A stretch of DNA of 64,000 bases from Anaerolineales bacterium UBA5195 (GTDB taxonomy: Bacteria; Chloroflexota; Anaerolineae; Anaerolineales; Villigracilaceae). The notes under the pieces were generated by a model that did not search any database, was not told the DNA's origin, and was given only the letters and a program-made list of their open reading frames with translations. The stretch is taken from NCBI GenBank assembly GCA_002412925.1, contig DHVZ01000100.1:137842-201841 (forward strand). Direction: 5' to 3'. The position numbers were made by a program, and so were the translations under genes. Below, in pieces: positions 31,098-39,073 of the stretch. Each line of letters opens with the position of its first letter. Within the stretch, counting starts at the first letter, position 1.

Positions 31098-32150
31098 ATG
31101 AAACTAGGTATTATCGGCCTCCCCCAATCAGGAAAAACCACCCTGTTCAACGCGCTCACGCGCAGCAACACCCCCACCACCGCCTCCGCCGGGCGGATTG
31201 AAGTCCACAACGGCGTGGTGGATGTGCCCGATCCACGCATCGACAAACTTAGCGGCATGTTCAAGCCGAAGAAAACCATCTACGCCAAAGTGACATATGC
31301 GGATATCGCCGGGCTGGAGGGCAACTCCAAGGGCATCTCTGGAAATTTGCTCAACACTCTCGGGCAGATGGACGCGTTCATTCACGTTGTGCGCTGTTTC
31401 GAAGATGACAATGTCCCCCACCCAGCCGGATCCATTGATCCCGCGCGAGATGCCGAGGCCATGCTGACGGAACTCCTGCTCAACGACTTGATAGCCGTGG
31501 AACGCAAACTCGAACGCCTGATGGATGAACGCAAAAAAGGCGGCACCGACAAGACGATTAACGAACGCCAGACGGTGCTCTTTAACCGTTTGCAAGAGGC
31601 GCTCAACAATAACACGCCCCTGCGCAGGCTGGAATACACAGCCGAAGAAGACAAAGAACTCTCCAGTTTCGGCCTGCTGACTCGCAAGCAAATCCTGACG
31701 GTCTTCAACCTGGGCGAGGCCCAGAAAGCCCCCTCGGTTGAACTGGATCACCCGTCGGTGGCCTTGCCCGGCAAACTGGAGATGGAAATCTCCCAGCTTT
31801 CACCTGAAGACGCCCAGCTTTTCATGTCCGAATACGGCATTGAAGAACCGGCGCTCAACCGCATGATCCGCCTGTCGTATGATTTGCTCAACTTGCAGTC
31901 TTTTTTCACCGTTGGCGAAGATGAAGTCCGCGCCTGGACAACCCGCCGTCATGCCACTGCGCACGAATCCGCGGGTGAAATCCATACCGATATCGCGCGC
32001 GGATTTGTCCGCGCCGAAGTGGTCGCTTACGATGACCTGACCGCACTCGGCACGATGGCCGAATGCAAGGCCAAAGGCAAGTTTCGGCTGGAGGGCAAGG
32101 AATACATCGTCAAGGACGGCGATATCGTCCACATCCGTTCCAGCCTGTAA
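31098..32150 (+). CDS. ychF: Redox- and ribosome-associated ATPase/GTPase YchF (OLA1 family)
   Basis: 350 aa from the ATG at 31098; a longer frame upstream would run through the tRNA. The P-loop is GLPQSGKTTLFNALTRS (residues 7-23), a variant of the usual GLPNVGKST. The switch region TYADIAGLEG, the NLGE specificity motif (in place of NKxD, giving ATP preference in the family) and a C-terminal TGS domain ending YIVKDGDIVHIRSSL are seen. It is a cytoplasmic translation-associated ATPase. No strong ribosome site is visible. Confidence 0.93.
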   Translation: MKLGIIGLPQSGKTTLFNALTRSNTPTTASAGRIEVHNGVVDVPDPRIDKLSGMFKPKKTIYAKVTYADIAGLEGNSKGISGNLLNTLGQMDAFIHVVRCFEDDNVPHPAGSIDPARDAEAMLTELLLNDLIAVERKLERLMDERKKGGTDKTINERQTVLFNRLQEALNNNTPLRRLEYTAEEDKELSSFGLLTRKQILTVFNLGEAQKAPSVELDHPSVALPGKLEMEISQLSPEDAQLFMSEYGIEEPALNRMIRLSYDLLNLQSFFTVGEDEVRAWTTRRHATAHESAGEIHTDIARGFVRAEVVAYDDLTALGTMAECKAKGKFRLEGKEYIVKDGDIVHIRSSL

Positions 32151-32157
32151 CTAGCCC

Positions 32158-32188
32158 AAATCCTCAGTTTTGTAAGCTGGGGATTTTT
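32158..32188 (+). terminator. Intrinsic terminator of ychF
   Basis: AATCCTCAG and CTGGGGATT pair with one G-T wobble and are followed by five T. Confidence 0.7.
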
Positions 32189-32261
32189 GTTGCGGCTTTT
32201 TAATGTTATGGTTCAGGATTTGTGCAAAAATGGATGAGACTACTCTCAGGAGAAAAATGCC

Positions 32262-33308
32262 ATGCTTGCTCAACGATCGCGCCCGATTATTCATTCTGTT
32301 CTTTTCCTCATCCTGGCCATGCTGGCTTGCAACATGCCCGGCGCTGCGCCATCCGCCCAGGCTCCGGTTGTGGACGCAACCAAAATTGCGCTGGAATTCC
32401 AGGCCACCCAAAACGCCCCCGTTCCCCTGGTCGTGGATGCGACGAAAATCGCCTTGGAAATCCAGGCCACCCAAAATGCTCCCGGTCCCGTCCAACCTGT
32501 CGACGCGACAAAAGTGGCGCTGGAAGTTCAGGCAACCAGCGCCGCCGCACAGCTAACCCAGCAGGCGGAGCAACCGAACCCGCCCGTAGTGGAGCCACCC
32601 CCAGCCGATAATCCTGCCGCTCCCGCCCAGGATTTCAAAGCGCGGATGAAAAACGCCAAAATCCTGGTTTACGAAGATACGCCCGGTATTGGGCTGTGGA
32701 TCAGCGACGCGCTGAACGGCCTGGGACTGAAATATATTCACGTTGGCGATGCGCTGGGCCGCTTCATGGAAAACTTAAATTCCCCGGTTCAGTGGGATTT
32801 GATCATCGTCGGGGCAGAATCCAAGACCAAAGTGCAGGGAGAATTCTGGGATGTAATTGGCGAGAAAATCTCGCGCGATAACACCGCTGTCATTGCCGAA
32901 ATCTGGTATATCGACTTGCTGGGCAGCGGGCGTCTCAAACCAGTCATGTCCAATTGCGGGATCCAGTTCCAACGCGATTGGCCGCTGGCCGAATCCATTT
33001 ACTGGCTGGATTCGAGCCATCCGCTTTTTAGCGACCCAAACAATGCCATGCCGCTGATCAACTATTCCCGCTACTGGCAGTGGCAGGCCGGGGATCTGAT
33101 TCGCCTTTCCCCTGGGAGCAACGCTACCCTGTTGGCTGGAACATTCCAGAAACGCAAATCAGACTATGGCGTCATGGCCACCTGCCACGATGGGCGCGTG
33201 GTCTTCCAGACCTTCTCCAATCACGATTATCACCAGGACCAGATCATCCACCTCTGGCAAAACTACATCACCTATACCCTGAAAAACCGTTTTGCGGTTG
33301 TGCCTTGA
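32262..33308 (+). CDS. Lipoprotein with repeated stalk and a ThuA/DUF4159-like domain
   Basis: 348 aa. The leader ends in lipobox LACN (Cys at about residue 24). Residues about 38-95 hold three tandem copies of a 20- to 24-residue unit: VDATKIALEFQATQNA, VDATKIALEIQATQNA and VDATKVALEVQATSAA. The globular part starts at NAKILVYEDTPGIGLWISDA and looks like a class I glutamine-amidotransferase-like fold (VGDALGRFMENL, WDLIIVGAES, DNTAVIAEIWYID), resembling ThuA-type domains; this is a tentative fold guess. It is probably attached to the outer face of the membrane. AGGAG lies about 9 nt before the start. Confidence 0.72.
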   Translation: MLAQRSRPIIHSVLFLILAMLACNMPGAAPSAQAPVVDATKIALEFQATQNAPVPLVVDATKIALEIQATQNAPGPVQPVDATKVALEVQATSAAAQLTQQAEQPNPPVVEPPPADNPAAPAQDFKARMKNAKILVYEDTPGIGLWISDALNGLGLKYIHVGDALGRFMENLNSPVQWDLIIVGAESKTKVQGEFWDVIGEKISRDNTAVIAEIWYIDLLGSGRLKPVMSNCGIQFQRDWPLAESIYWLDSSHPLFSDPNNAMPLINYSRYWQWQAGDLIRLSPGSNATLLAGTFQKRKSDYGVMATCHDGRVVFQTFSNHDYHQDQIIHLWQNYITYTLKNRFAVVP

Positions 33309-33398
33309 TGTGCAGCAGGCGTTCTCCCTGGGCTGTCTGGCGCACCCCGCGCAGTTCGCGGGGCAGGTGACAGGCAAACGCCGACAATTGCCACCATG

Positions 33399-33434
33399 AA
33401 AAGTACCCTCGCGAATACAGCGAGGGCACTTTTT
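33399..33434. terminator. Bidirectional terminator between convergent genes
   Basis: AAAAGT-a-CCCTCGC and GCGAGGG-c-ACTTTT form a stem with one mismatch and a 7-nt loop, with an A tract on the left and T tract on the right. Confidence 0.8.
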
Positions 33435-33463
33435 ACTTTTCACCTTTTCCTTCTTACAATTTA

Positions 33464-33844
33464 TCACGCCTCATACTCGCCTGCATCCTCCTCCACCGTG
33501 ATCATCGGTTCTTCGGCGCCCTTGCGGTCGAGCATCTGCACCTGGAGCGCCACCACCTTGGTTGAGTAGCGCGTCTCGCCTTTATCCTCATAGCGATCCA
33601 CCTTCAAGCGCCCCTCCACATAAGCCAGGCTGCCCTTGTGCAAGTACTGTTCGCAAATTTCGCCCAGCCGCCCCCAGGCCTCGACATAGACCCAATCGGT
33701 GTATTCCTTGGTCTCCCCGGCAGTCTTCCAGCGCTGGGTGACCGCCAGGTTGAAATGTGTCACCTTCTTGCCGGTGGGGGTGAAGCGCGTCTCCGGGTCT
33801 TTGCCCAGATACCCAATCAATTGAACACGATTTAATGCAGGCAT
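33464..33844 (-). CDS. ssb: Single-stranded DNA-binding protein 1
   Basis: 126 aa from the ATG at 33844 (GGAGGG 3 nt upstream). OB-fold landmarks: LNRVQLIGYLGKDPETRFTP, VTHFNLAVTQRW, TDWVYVEAWGRLGEICEQYL, KGSLAYVEGRLKVDRYEDKG. The C-terminal tip is acidic (VEEDAGEYEA) but lacks the usual DDIPF partner-binding end found in the second ssb at 37847-38275. It may therefore have a specialised role, for example in DNA uptake or repair. Confidence 0.93.
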   Translation of the reverse strand: MPALNRVQLIGYLGKDPETRFTPTGKKVTHFNLAVTQRWKTAGETKEYTDWVYVEAWGRLGEICEQYLHKGSLAYVEGRLKVDRYEDKGETRYSTKVVALQVQMLDRKGAEEPMITVEEDAGEYEA

Positions 33845-33868
33845 GTTCCCTCCAGAACGAAAATTGGT

Positions 33869-33904
33869 TACACTTAGTGTACAAAAAATTCGGCATCGAT
33901 GCAA
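33869..33904 (-). promoter_or_regulatory. ssb-1 promoter with palindrome over the -10 box
   Basis: On the minus strand TTGCAT (33899-33904) and TACACT (33876-33881) are 17 bp apart. The -10 box is half of a perfect palindrome TACACT-t-AGTGTA (33869-33881), a possible repressor site. Confidence 0.6.
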
Positions 33905-33943
33905 TAAGTTATCTTAAAAAATTGACTGGACAACCCATCTCTT

Positions 33944-34996
33944 ATGCTGACTCTCCCCCGTTTTAGGCTTTTCCACCTGCTGACGCTTGCCACACTGTGC
34001 CTCACCGCCTGCCTGCCCGCCGTACCCCCGGCCGCCCCGCCGACGGTGACTCACATCCCCGCCGCCACAGTTACGCCCTTCCAACCCGCCACATCGATAG
34101 CCACCCTGCTTCCAACCGTCACGCTTGCGCCCCTGCCCACAGCAACGGAGACCATCACCCCAACACCGCGCCCATCAGCCCGGCGCGTACTCATCATCAG
34201 CATCGACGGCTTGCGCCCTGAGGCGATTGCCCTGGCCACCATGCCCAACCTGCAAGCCCTGATGCAGATTTCGGCCTACAGCCTGACGGCGCAAACCACC
34301 TTCCCCAGCGCCACGCTGCCCTCGCATGTTTCGATGCTGACTGGTTTATGCCCGGCCAAGCACGGCGTCGACTGGAATGATTACCTGCCCGAAAAAGGCT
34401 ACGCCCAAGGCACCGACCTGTTCGACCTGGCCCACGCCGCCGGATTAATAACGGTTATGTTTGTTGGCAAGGAGAAACTGCGCCAAATCTCCGAACCCGC
34501 CAGCGTTGACATTTTCCGCTATATCAACGACCGCGATGTGGTCATCGCCCAGAGGGTCACTGAAGAATTCCCTGTCGATTTTGGTCTCCTGTTCGTCCAC
34601 TTTGCCACACCCGATGCGATGGGACATGTTTACGGCTGGCTGTCGCCGCAATATATCAGTGTTGTCCAGCGCGCCGACGAGGCCATCGGCACACTGCTCA
34701 AAGACCTCGACGATCACGGCCTGCGCCAGGAGACACTGATCATCATCACTGCCGACCACGGCGGTCACAAACAGACACACGGCTCGCGCATGGCCGAAGA
34801 TATGACCATTCCCTGGGTGGTTTCCGGTCCCGGTGTGCGCCCTGGCCCATTGACCAGCCCCATCCAGACCACCGATACCGCCGCCACCGCTGCCTGGGCC
34901 CTCGGCCTGCCTCGCCCCCCGGAATGGGACGGCTGGCCGGTTCTTGAAGCCTTTGGCCAACCTATCCAACCGCGCCCGGTTCCATTTTGTGAATAA
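33944..34996 (+). CDS. Type I phosphodiesterase/nucleotide pyrophosphatase-like lipoprotein
   Basis: 350 aa. The leader ends in lipobox LTAC (about residue 23) followed by a Thr/Pro stalk to residue 82. The alkaline-phosphatase-fold domain has metal ligand Asp in VLIISIDGLRPEAI, the Thr nucleophile region TTFPSATLPSHVSMLTG, HFATPDAMGHVYGW and TADHGGHKQTHG. It fits the ENPP/PF01663 family that cleaves phosphodiesters or pyrophosphates, here outside the cell. panC follows 30 nt later with its own ribosome site. Confidence 0.88.
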   Translation: MLTLPRFRLFHLLTLATLCLTACLPAVPPAAPPTVTHIPAATVTPFQPATSIATLLPTVTLAPLPTATETITPTPRPSARRVLIISIDGLRPEAIALATMPNLQALMQISAYSLTAQTTFPSATLPSHVSMLTGLCPAKHGVDWNDYLPEKGYAQGTDLFDLAHAAGLITVMFVGKEKLRQISEPASVDIFRYINDRDVVIAQRVTEEFPVDFGLLFVHFATPDAMGHVYGWLSPQYISVVQRADEAIGTLLKDLDDHGLRQETLIIITADHGGHKQTHGSRMAEDMTIPWVVSGPGVRPGPLTSPIQTTDTAATAAWALGLPRPPEWDGWPVLEAFGQPIQPRPVPFCE

Positions 34997-35026
34997 CCGG
35001 ACTCCAAAATAACCTAAGGAGTTTCC

Positions 35027-35872
35027 ATGACCGAATCCATGCTGATCGTCAACACCCTGGAAGAACTTTTTTTCGCCCGCCGCCTGGTTGATGGTCCGGT
35101 GGGACTTGTACCCACCATGGGCTACCTGCATGAGGGGCATCTTTCCCTTGTTCGGCAGGCCAAAAGTGAATGCAAAAGCGTCGTCGCCACCATCTTCGTC
35201 AATCCCGCCCAATTTGGCCCCAATGAAGACCTGTCCGAGTATCCGCGCGACCTGGACCGCGACCTGAAACTGCTCGAGGCCGCCGAAGTAAGCCTCGTTT
35301 GGACACCCTCACCTGAGGACATATACCCGGCAGGCTACCAGACCTGGGTCGAAGTCGAAAACCTGACGAAACCGCTAGAAGGTTCCATGCGCCCCGCTCA
35401 CTTTCGCGGCGTGACAACGGTTGTTTCCAAGCTCTTCAACGCCACCCGGCCCGACAAAGCCTATTTTGGGCAAAAGGATGCCCAGCAAGCCGCCGTTATT
35501 CGCCAGATGACGCGTGATTTGAGCTACCCAATTGAGATCGTGGTTTGCCCGATCCTGCGCGAAGCCGATGGGCTGGCCATGTCAAGCCGCAACAACTACC
35601 TCAGCCCCGAGGAGCGCCAATCAGCCACGGTGTTGTACCGCGCCTTGACCGCCGCGAAAACAGCTTTTACAGAAGGCGAGAAAAATGCAGAAAAACTACG
35701 CCGCCTTGTTGAGGATCTGGTCAGCGCGGAACCGAAGGCCCAACTGCAATACGTCTCTTGTGCCGATTACGAGACTCTCGCCGAACTGGAAATCGTCAAC
35801 GCCAAAGCCCTGCTTTCAATAGCCGTTTTCATGGGGAAAACAAGATTGATCGACAACTTCATCCTGGAATAG
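35027..35872 (+). CDS. panC: Pantothenate synthetase
   Basis: 281 aa, normal length. It joins pantoate and beta-alanine using ATP. The ATP-binding VPTMGYLHEGHLSL (HxGH), IFVNPAQFGPNEDLSEYPRD, the FRGVTTVVSKLFN segment, YFGQKDAQQ and the KMSKS-like MSSRNNYLSPEER are all present. AAGGAG lies 6 nt before the ATG. The neighbouring panB or panD genes are not in the window. Confidence 0.96.
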   Translation: MTESMLIVNTLEELFFARRLVDGPVGLVPTMGYLHEGHLSLVRQAKSECKSVVATIFVNPAQFGPNEDLSEYPRDLDRDLKLLEAAEVSLVWTPSPEDIYPAGYQTWVEVENLTKPLEGSMRPAHFRGVTTVVSKLFNATRPDKAYFGQKDAQQAAVIRQMTRDLSYPIEIVVCPILREADGLAMSSRNNYLSPEERQSATVLYRALTAAKTAFTEGEKNAEKLRRLVEDLVSAEPKAQLQYVSCADYETLAELEIVNAKALLSIAVFMGKTRLIDNFILE

Positions 35873-35874
35873 AA

Positions 35875-35923
35875 GTTTGCCCGGCAGTTGCCCCCAACGG
35901 GGACGAGAAACTGCCGGGCAAAC
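35875..35923 (+). terminator. Strong hairpin after panC
   Basis: Perfect 15-bp arms (GTTTGCCCGGCAGTT and its complement) with a 19-nt loop, starting 3 nt after the stop. No T tract follows, so it may protect the 3' end or need Rho. Confidence 0.6.
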
Positions 35924-35941
35924 AAACCTGCCATTAAAGCA

Positions 35942-35973
35942 GCCTGCACCGGGGGGAGGAACCCGGTGCAGGC
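35942..35973. repeat. Second hairpin after panC
   Basis: GCCTGCACCGGG and CCCGGTGCAGGC (perfect 12 bp) with an 8-nt loop, 18 nt behind the first hairpin. Confidence 0.6.
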
Positions 35974-36056
35974 ATTCGCCAAAGGAGGAGACAGCGAAAG
36001 CAATTTGACTGCCACTGTCACTCACAATCTTATCACCTTGTACTAAATATCACAAA

Positions 36057-36089
36057 GAATTTTGTCACCTGTCGACAGTGACAAAATTC
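36057..36089. promoter_or_regulatory. 33-bp palindrome
   Basis: GAATTTTGTCAC and GTGACAAAATTC flank CTGTCGACA. It lies 11 nt beyond the stop of the minus-strand gene. Either a terminator-like hairpin without U tract or a protein-binding palindrome; a related half-site GTGACAGTGGCAG lies on the minus strand at about 36010. Confidence 0.5.
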
Positions 36090-36099
36090 ATGATTGTTG

Positions 36100-36753
36100 T
36101 TATTTGCGTTTTAAATCATCCAACAATCCCGAAGTGATCCGCGGCCTGGGGGGCTGCCGGGGAACTTTTCGAGCCACGCGGCGGCTGTCCAGTTCTGTGC
36201 TGAAAGCCATCCAGTCACTCACGACCAGGACAAAATGAGAAGTTTTATCGTAGAAGAAAAATGGCGACAGGAATAGCCTCATGGATATGCGCGGAAGCGG
36301 GTAAGAAGTCAGGTGAATAACAATGGCTGTATTGCCAGAGATGGGAGCAATCAGTTCGCGATTCCAGCCAGAAAGACTTTTAGGAGGGAAAAGGCTAAAT
36401 ACCTGGGCAGTTGTGATCCGCTGGATGCGTTTATAAGAGATATTCAAGCGTAAAAAAGGCGTCGCCAGCCGCAGGTAGTCATTGAATAATTGAACATAGG
36501 CCATTTTGCGCGCAATCAGCAGGAGGATTGTAAACAAAAGGCAGATCACGCCAACGGCAAGCATGATGACCCGGCCAGCCATGGAAAGGGTTGGCAAGGG
36601 ATTTTCAGCAGGGTTCTTAAAATATAACTCTGCACCCCATAACACGCCCACGTTAATAAAAATGGCGGTCGCGGTCCAAAAAGTCATTGGCCACCAGCGA
36701 TTGAGCATATACTCGTAAAGGAGCAGGCGATATCTCCGTCCGCCTTGGGCCAT
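36100..36753 (-). CDS. Membrane protein with PH-like cytoplasmic domain
   Basis: 217 aa. Two membrane segments (about 20-42 and 60-84) are followed by a soluble part that looks like a bacterial PH domain (LFNDYLRLATPFLRLNISYK, RIQRITTAQVF, GNTAIVIHLT) and a basic tail (RRVARKVPRQPPRPR). Family assignment is tentative. It is 4 nt downstream of the translin gene, last in a four-gene minus-strand operon. Confidence 0.65.
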   Translation of the reverse strand: MAQGGRRYRLLLYEYMLNRWWPMTFWTATAIFINVGVLWGAELYFKNPAENPLPTLSMAGRVIMLAVGVICLLFTILLLIARKMAYVQLFNDYLRLATPFLRLNISYKRIQRITTAQVFSLFPPKSLSGWNRELIAPISGNTAIVIHLTSYPLPRISMRLFLSPFFFYDKTSHFVLVVSDWMAFSTELDSRRVARKVPRQPPRPRITSGLLDDLKRK

Positions 36754-36757
36754 GGCG

Positions 36758-37441
36758 CTAGTCCTCTTCAGCCCCGGAGCGACTTAAGGTCGGCCCGTTG
36801 GGACTGGCCTCGCCCGTCATCTGCTCGCTCAAACGGGCAATCGCGCGTTCGAGATGCTCACCGCGCAGGCTGAAAGTAATATCGCCGCGCGTCTTTTCGA
36901 TAATATTCCGGGCAATATCGGTCTGGCGGCGCAGGCCGTTGGTGATGGCATCGGGGTAATCCATAGTAACCAGGACGGCGTAGATGTCGTCCATCTGGGT
37001 CAGCAGGCGTTCGGCTTCGGTGGAATAACCATGCCGCAAGATATCGAGACACCGGCGACGTAATTCGCCAACAACTTCGGAGAGACCATTCAGATAAGTG
37101 TTATATTCCACGACCAATTCCTGGGGGCCAATCAGCGGCTGACCCTTGATCAAGGCGCAGGTGACATTGGCTTCCACGAATTCCTTGAGAGCATCCTGGG
37201 TATAACCGGCGTAATAAAGATCGGGGAATCCAGCTACAGCAGCGCGCAGGGAATCCGCCAGTTTGCGCGCCTCGCCCAATTGCTCGTTCATGGTGTCGTC
37301 TTCGTCGCGGTGCACGGCGCGGATGGCCTGTGAGCAGAAACGGGTCAGCGCGCGCGCCTGGGCCAGCGCCTGGTCACGGGCGGCAGTGCGGGCATCGAAT
37401 TGGGTACGGATAAGTTCTGAGATCGAATCGAGATGATCCAT
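36758..37441 (-). CDS. Translin-family nucleic-acid-binding protein
   Basis: 227 aa, almost entirely helical. The family pattern is clear in the second half: LRRRCLDILRHGYSTEAERL, MDDIYAVLVTMDYPDAITNG, LRRQTDIARNIIEKTRGDIT. Translins form oligomeric rings that bind single-stranded DNA or RNA, and some with a TRAX partner cut RNA; no TRAX-type acidic set is evident here. Translin-type genes are common in eukaryotes and archaea and sparse in bacteria. It overlaps DUF3467 by one base and shares the operon with ssb-2, suggesting a role near single-stranded nucleic acid. Confidence 0.85.
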   Translation of the reverse strand: MDHLDSISELIRTQFDARTAARDQALAQARALTRFCSQAIRAVHRDEDDTMNEQLGEARKLADSLRAAVAGFPDLYYAGYTQDALKEFVEANVTCALIKGQPLIGPQELVVEYNTYLNGLSEVVGELRRRCLDILRHGYSTEAERLLTQMDDIYAVLVTMDYPDAITNGLRRQTDIARNIIEKTRGDITFSLRGEHLERAIARLSEQMTGEASPNGPTLSRSGAEED

Positions 37442-37785
37442 TAAGGTTTACCTTCTTCGGGCGTATGATTATTACCTTCGGGCGGCTGCTGGAATGGTTT
37501 GAACAGATGGTCAGCCAGCGAGGAGGTGGGCAGGACGATCTCCCCAAACGCGGCTTCATAACGCGCCAGGTTTTCACCGAGCGCCCGGTAGAGCAGCTTG
37601 GCGCTCAACGGCGACATGAGAATCCGCGCGCCGACCCGAGCCTTGGTTTCGCCGGGGAGCAAATGCGCAAAATCAAAAACCAGGTCTGCCGGGGAGTGCG
37701 CAATCCGAACCAGGTTAGCATAGACAGGCTGGATATCCGCCGGAACTTCAAGCGTGGTTGGTATGCGTGCAGGGGGAACGGCCAT
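37441..37785 (-). CDS. DUF3467-family protein
   Basis: 114 aa. The pattern VYANLVRIAHSPADLVFDFA, RVGARILMSPLSAKLLYRAL and NLARYEAAFGEI is that of DUF3467, a small soluble family of unknown function. AGGAGG lies about 6 nt before the ATG. It is sandwiched between ssb-2 and translin. Confidence 0.85.
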   Translation of the reverse strand: MAVPPARIPTTLEVPADIQPVYANLVRIAHSPADLVFDFAHLLPGETKARVGARILMSPLSAKLLYRALGENLARYEAAFGEIVLPTSSLADHLFKPFQQPPEGNNHTPEEGKP

Positions 37786-37806
37786 GCGGGCCTCCTTTTG
37801 TATCTT

Positions 37807-37841
37807 CAGCCCCTAAGGATCTTGGAAATCCTGAGGGGCTG
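37807..37841 (-). terminator. Inverted repeat between ssb-2 and DUF3467
   Basis: CAGCCCCT and AGGGGCTG plus inner AGGAT/ATCCT arms make a nearly continuous stem. No U tract follows, so it may process or attenuate the ssb-2 transcript. Confidence 0.5.
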
Positions 37842-37846
37842 TTCTG

Positions 37847-38275
37847 TTAAAACGGAATATCTTCTTCTGGCGCGCCGACAAATGATCCGCCGCCCATCTC
37901 ACCACCCGTGCCAGGCCCATCACCATCGCCGCGCGAAGACAGGAAGCGCACAGTGCTGGCCGTGACTTCAAAGGAGGCGCGTGGCGTGCCATCCTGCGCC
38001 GTCCAGACACGCGGGCCGCCAGTGTTAGCATCCGGCGTCAGGCGGCCTTCAACGAGCACCTTCGAGCCTTTCTTGACATACTGGTTACAGACTTCAGCGG
38101 TCTTGCCCCAGGTCGTGACGCGAAACCAGATGGTCTCCTTGACCGTTTCACCGCTGTTCGCCGTGTACTGCCGGTTGGTGGCAACTGAAAATGAGGTAAC
38201 AGGCTGGCCTGAGGGTGTATAGCGCATTTCAGGGTCGCGGCCAACATTTCCAACCAGGATCAGGGTGTGATACAT
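37847..38275 (-). CDS. ssb: Single-stranded DNA-binding protein 2 (housekeeping type)
   Basis: 142 aa from the ATG at 38275 (GGAGG 7 nt upstream). OB fold: TLILVGNVGRDPEMRYTP, VTSFSVATNRQY, TIWFRVTTWGKTAEVCNQYV, KGSKVLVEGRLTPDANTG. The C-terminus ends APEEDIPF, the conserved acidic tip that recruits replication and repair proteins. This makes it the likely replicative SSB, in contrast to ssb-1. It leads the operon with DUF3467, translin and a membrane protein. Confidence 0.94.
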   Translation of the reverse strand: MYHTLILVGNVGRDPEMRYTPSGQPVTSFSVATNRQYTANSGETVKETIWFRVTTWGKTAEVCNQYVKKGSKVLVEGRLTPDANTGGPRVWTAQDGTPRASFEVTASTVRFLSSRGDGDGPGTGGEMGGGSFVGAPEEDIPF

Positions 38276-38459
38276 AACATTTCCTCCTACAAGTTTCAGG
38301 TACCGCCGCAATGCGGCGGGGACAGGGTTTGATATTTCAATTTTACACCACTTACCCGGCAATCATAAAAAGGTTATTCAGGAAATCTCCGCGGTCAAAC
38401 CCTGCATTCTGGAGATCAGAAAGCGATTCCAATTGAAAGCTGGGATCTGGCTCCCGCGC

Positions 38460-38488
38460 TTGTTTTTCAAGTCGGGTTACGCTATACT
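38460..38488 (+). promoter_or_regulatory. Promoter of the cytochrome b561 pair
   Basis: TTGTTT (38460-38465) and TATACT (38483-38488) with 17-bp spacing, 41 nt before the start codon. Confidence 0.65.
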
Positions 38489-38529
38489 TACCCAAAATTA
38501 TCCAATTCGATTTAGAAAGAGGAGGCTTG

Positions 38530-39063
38530 ATGTCCACACCCAAACGTTACAATCCCTGGCTGGTGACCATTCACTGGCTGACTGCGTTGCTGTTCATCCT
38601 GAATCTCTTGGCGGGCACCTTTGTCCTCAAATGGCTGCCGAACGAGGCTGCCAAAATCACCCCGCTTGCCAGCCATATGACGATTGGCATCCTCATCCTG
38701 GTCCTGACCCTCGTCCGCATTTTTGTGCGTCTGACCACCCCGGCGCCCGCCCACGCCACCACCGGGAACGCCCTGCTAGATAAGATTGGCATCCTGACTC
38801 ACTACCTGCTCTACCTGGGAGCGCTGGGGTTGGGAATTAGCGGTCTGGGGATTGCCTCGCAGGCGGGACTGTTCCAAAGCGTTTTTGGCGCAGCCGGGCA
38901 GTTGCCCGAGGATTTCTACGTCTTCCCTGCCCGATATGGACATGGTTATCTCGCAAACGCCTTGATTTTGCTGGTTTTACTGCACATCGGAGCGGCTCTC
39001 TTCCACCAATTCGTGCGCAAAGATGGGTTATTGAGCCGCATGGGATACGGCAAGTCGCAGTAA
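38530..39063 (+). CDS. Cytochrome b561-family protein 1
   Basis: 177 aa from the ATG at 38530 (GAGGAGG upstream); a TTG three bases earlier is less likely. Four membrane segments. Candidate haem-ligand histidines are in LVTIHWLTALL, ITPLASHMTIG, ILTHYLLYL and LLHIGAALFHQF. The family moves electrons from quinol or superoxide in the membrane. The next gene is a paralogue, so they arose by tandem duplication. Confidence 0.88.
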   Translation: MSTPKRYNPWLVTIHWLTALLFILNLLAGTFVLKWLPNEAAKITPLASHMTIGILILVLTLVRIFVRLTTPAPAHATTGNALLDKIGILTHYLLYLGALGLGISGLGIASQAGLFQSVFGAAGQLPEDFYVFPARYGHGYLANALILLVLLHIGAALFHQFVRKDGLLSRMGYGKSQ

Positions 39064-39073
39064 AATAACAGGC

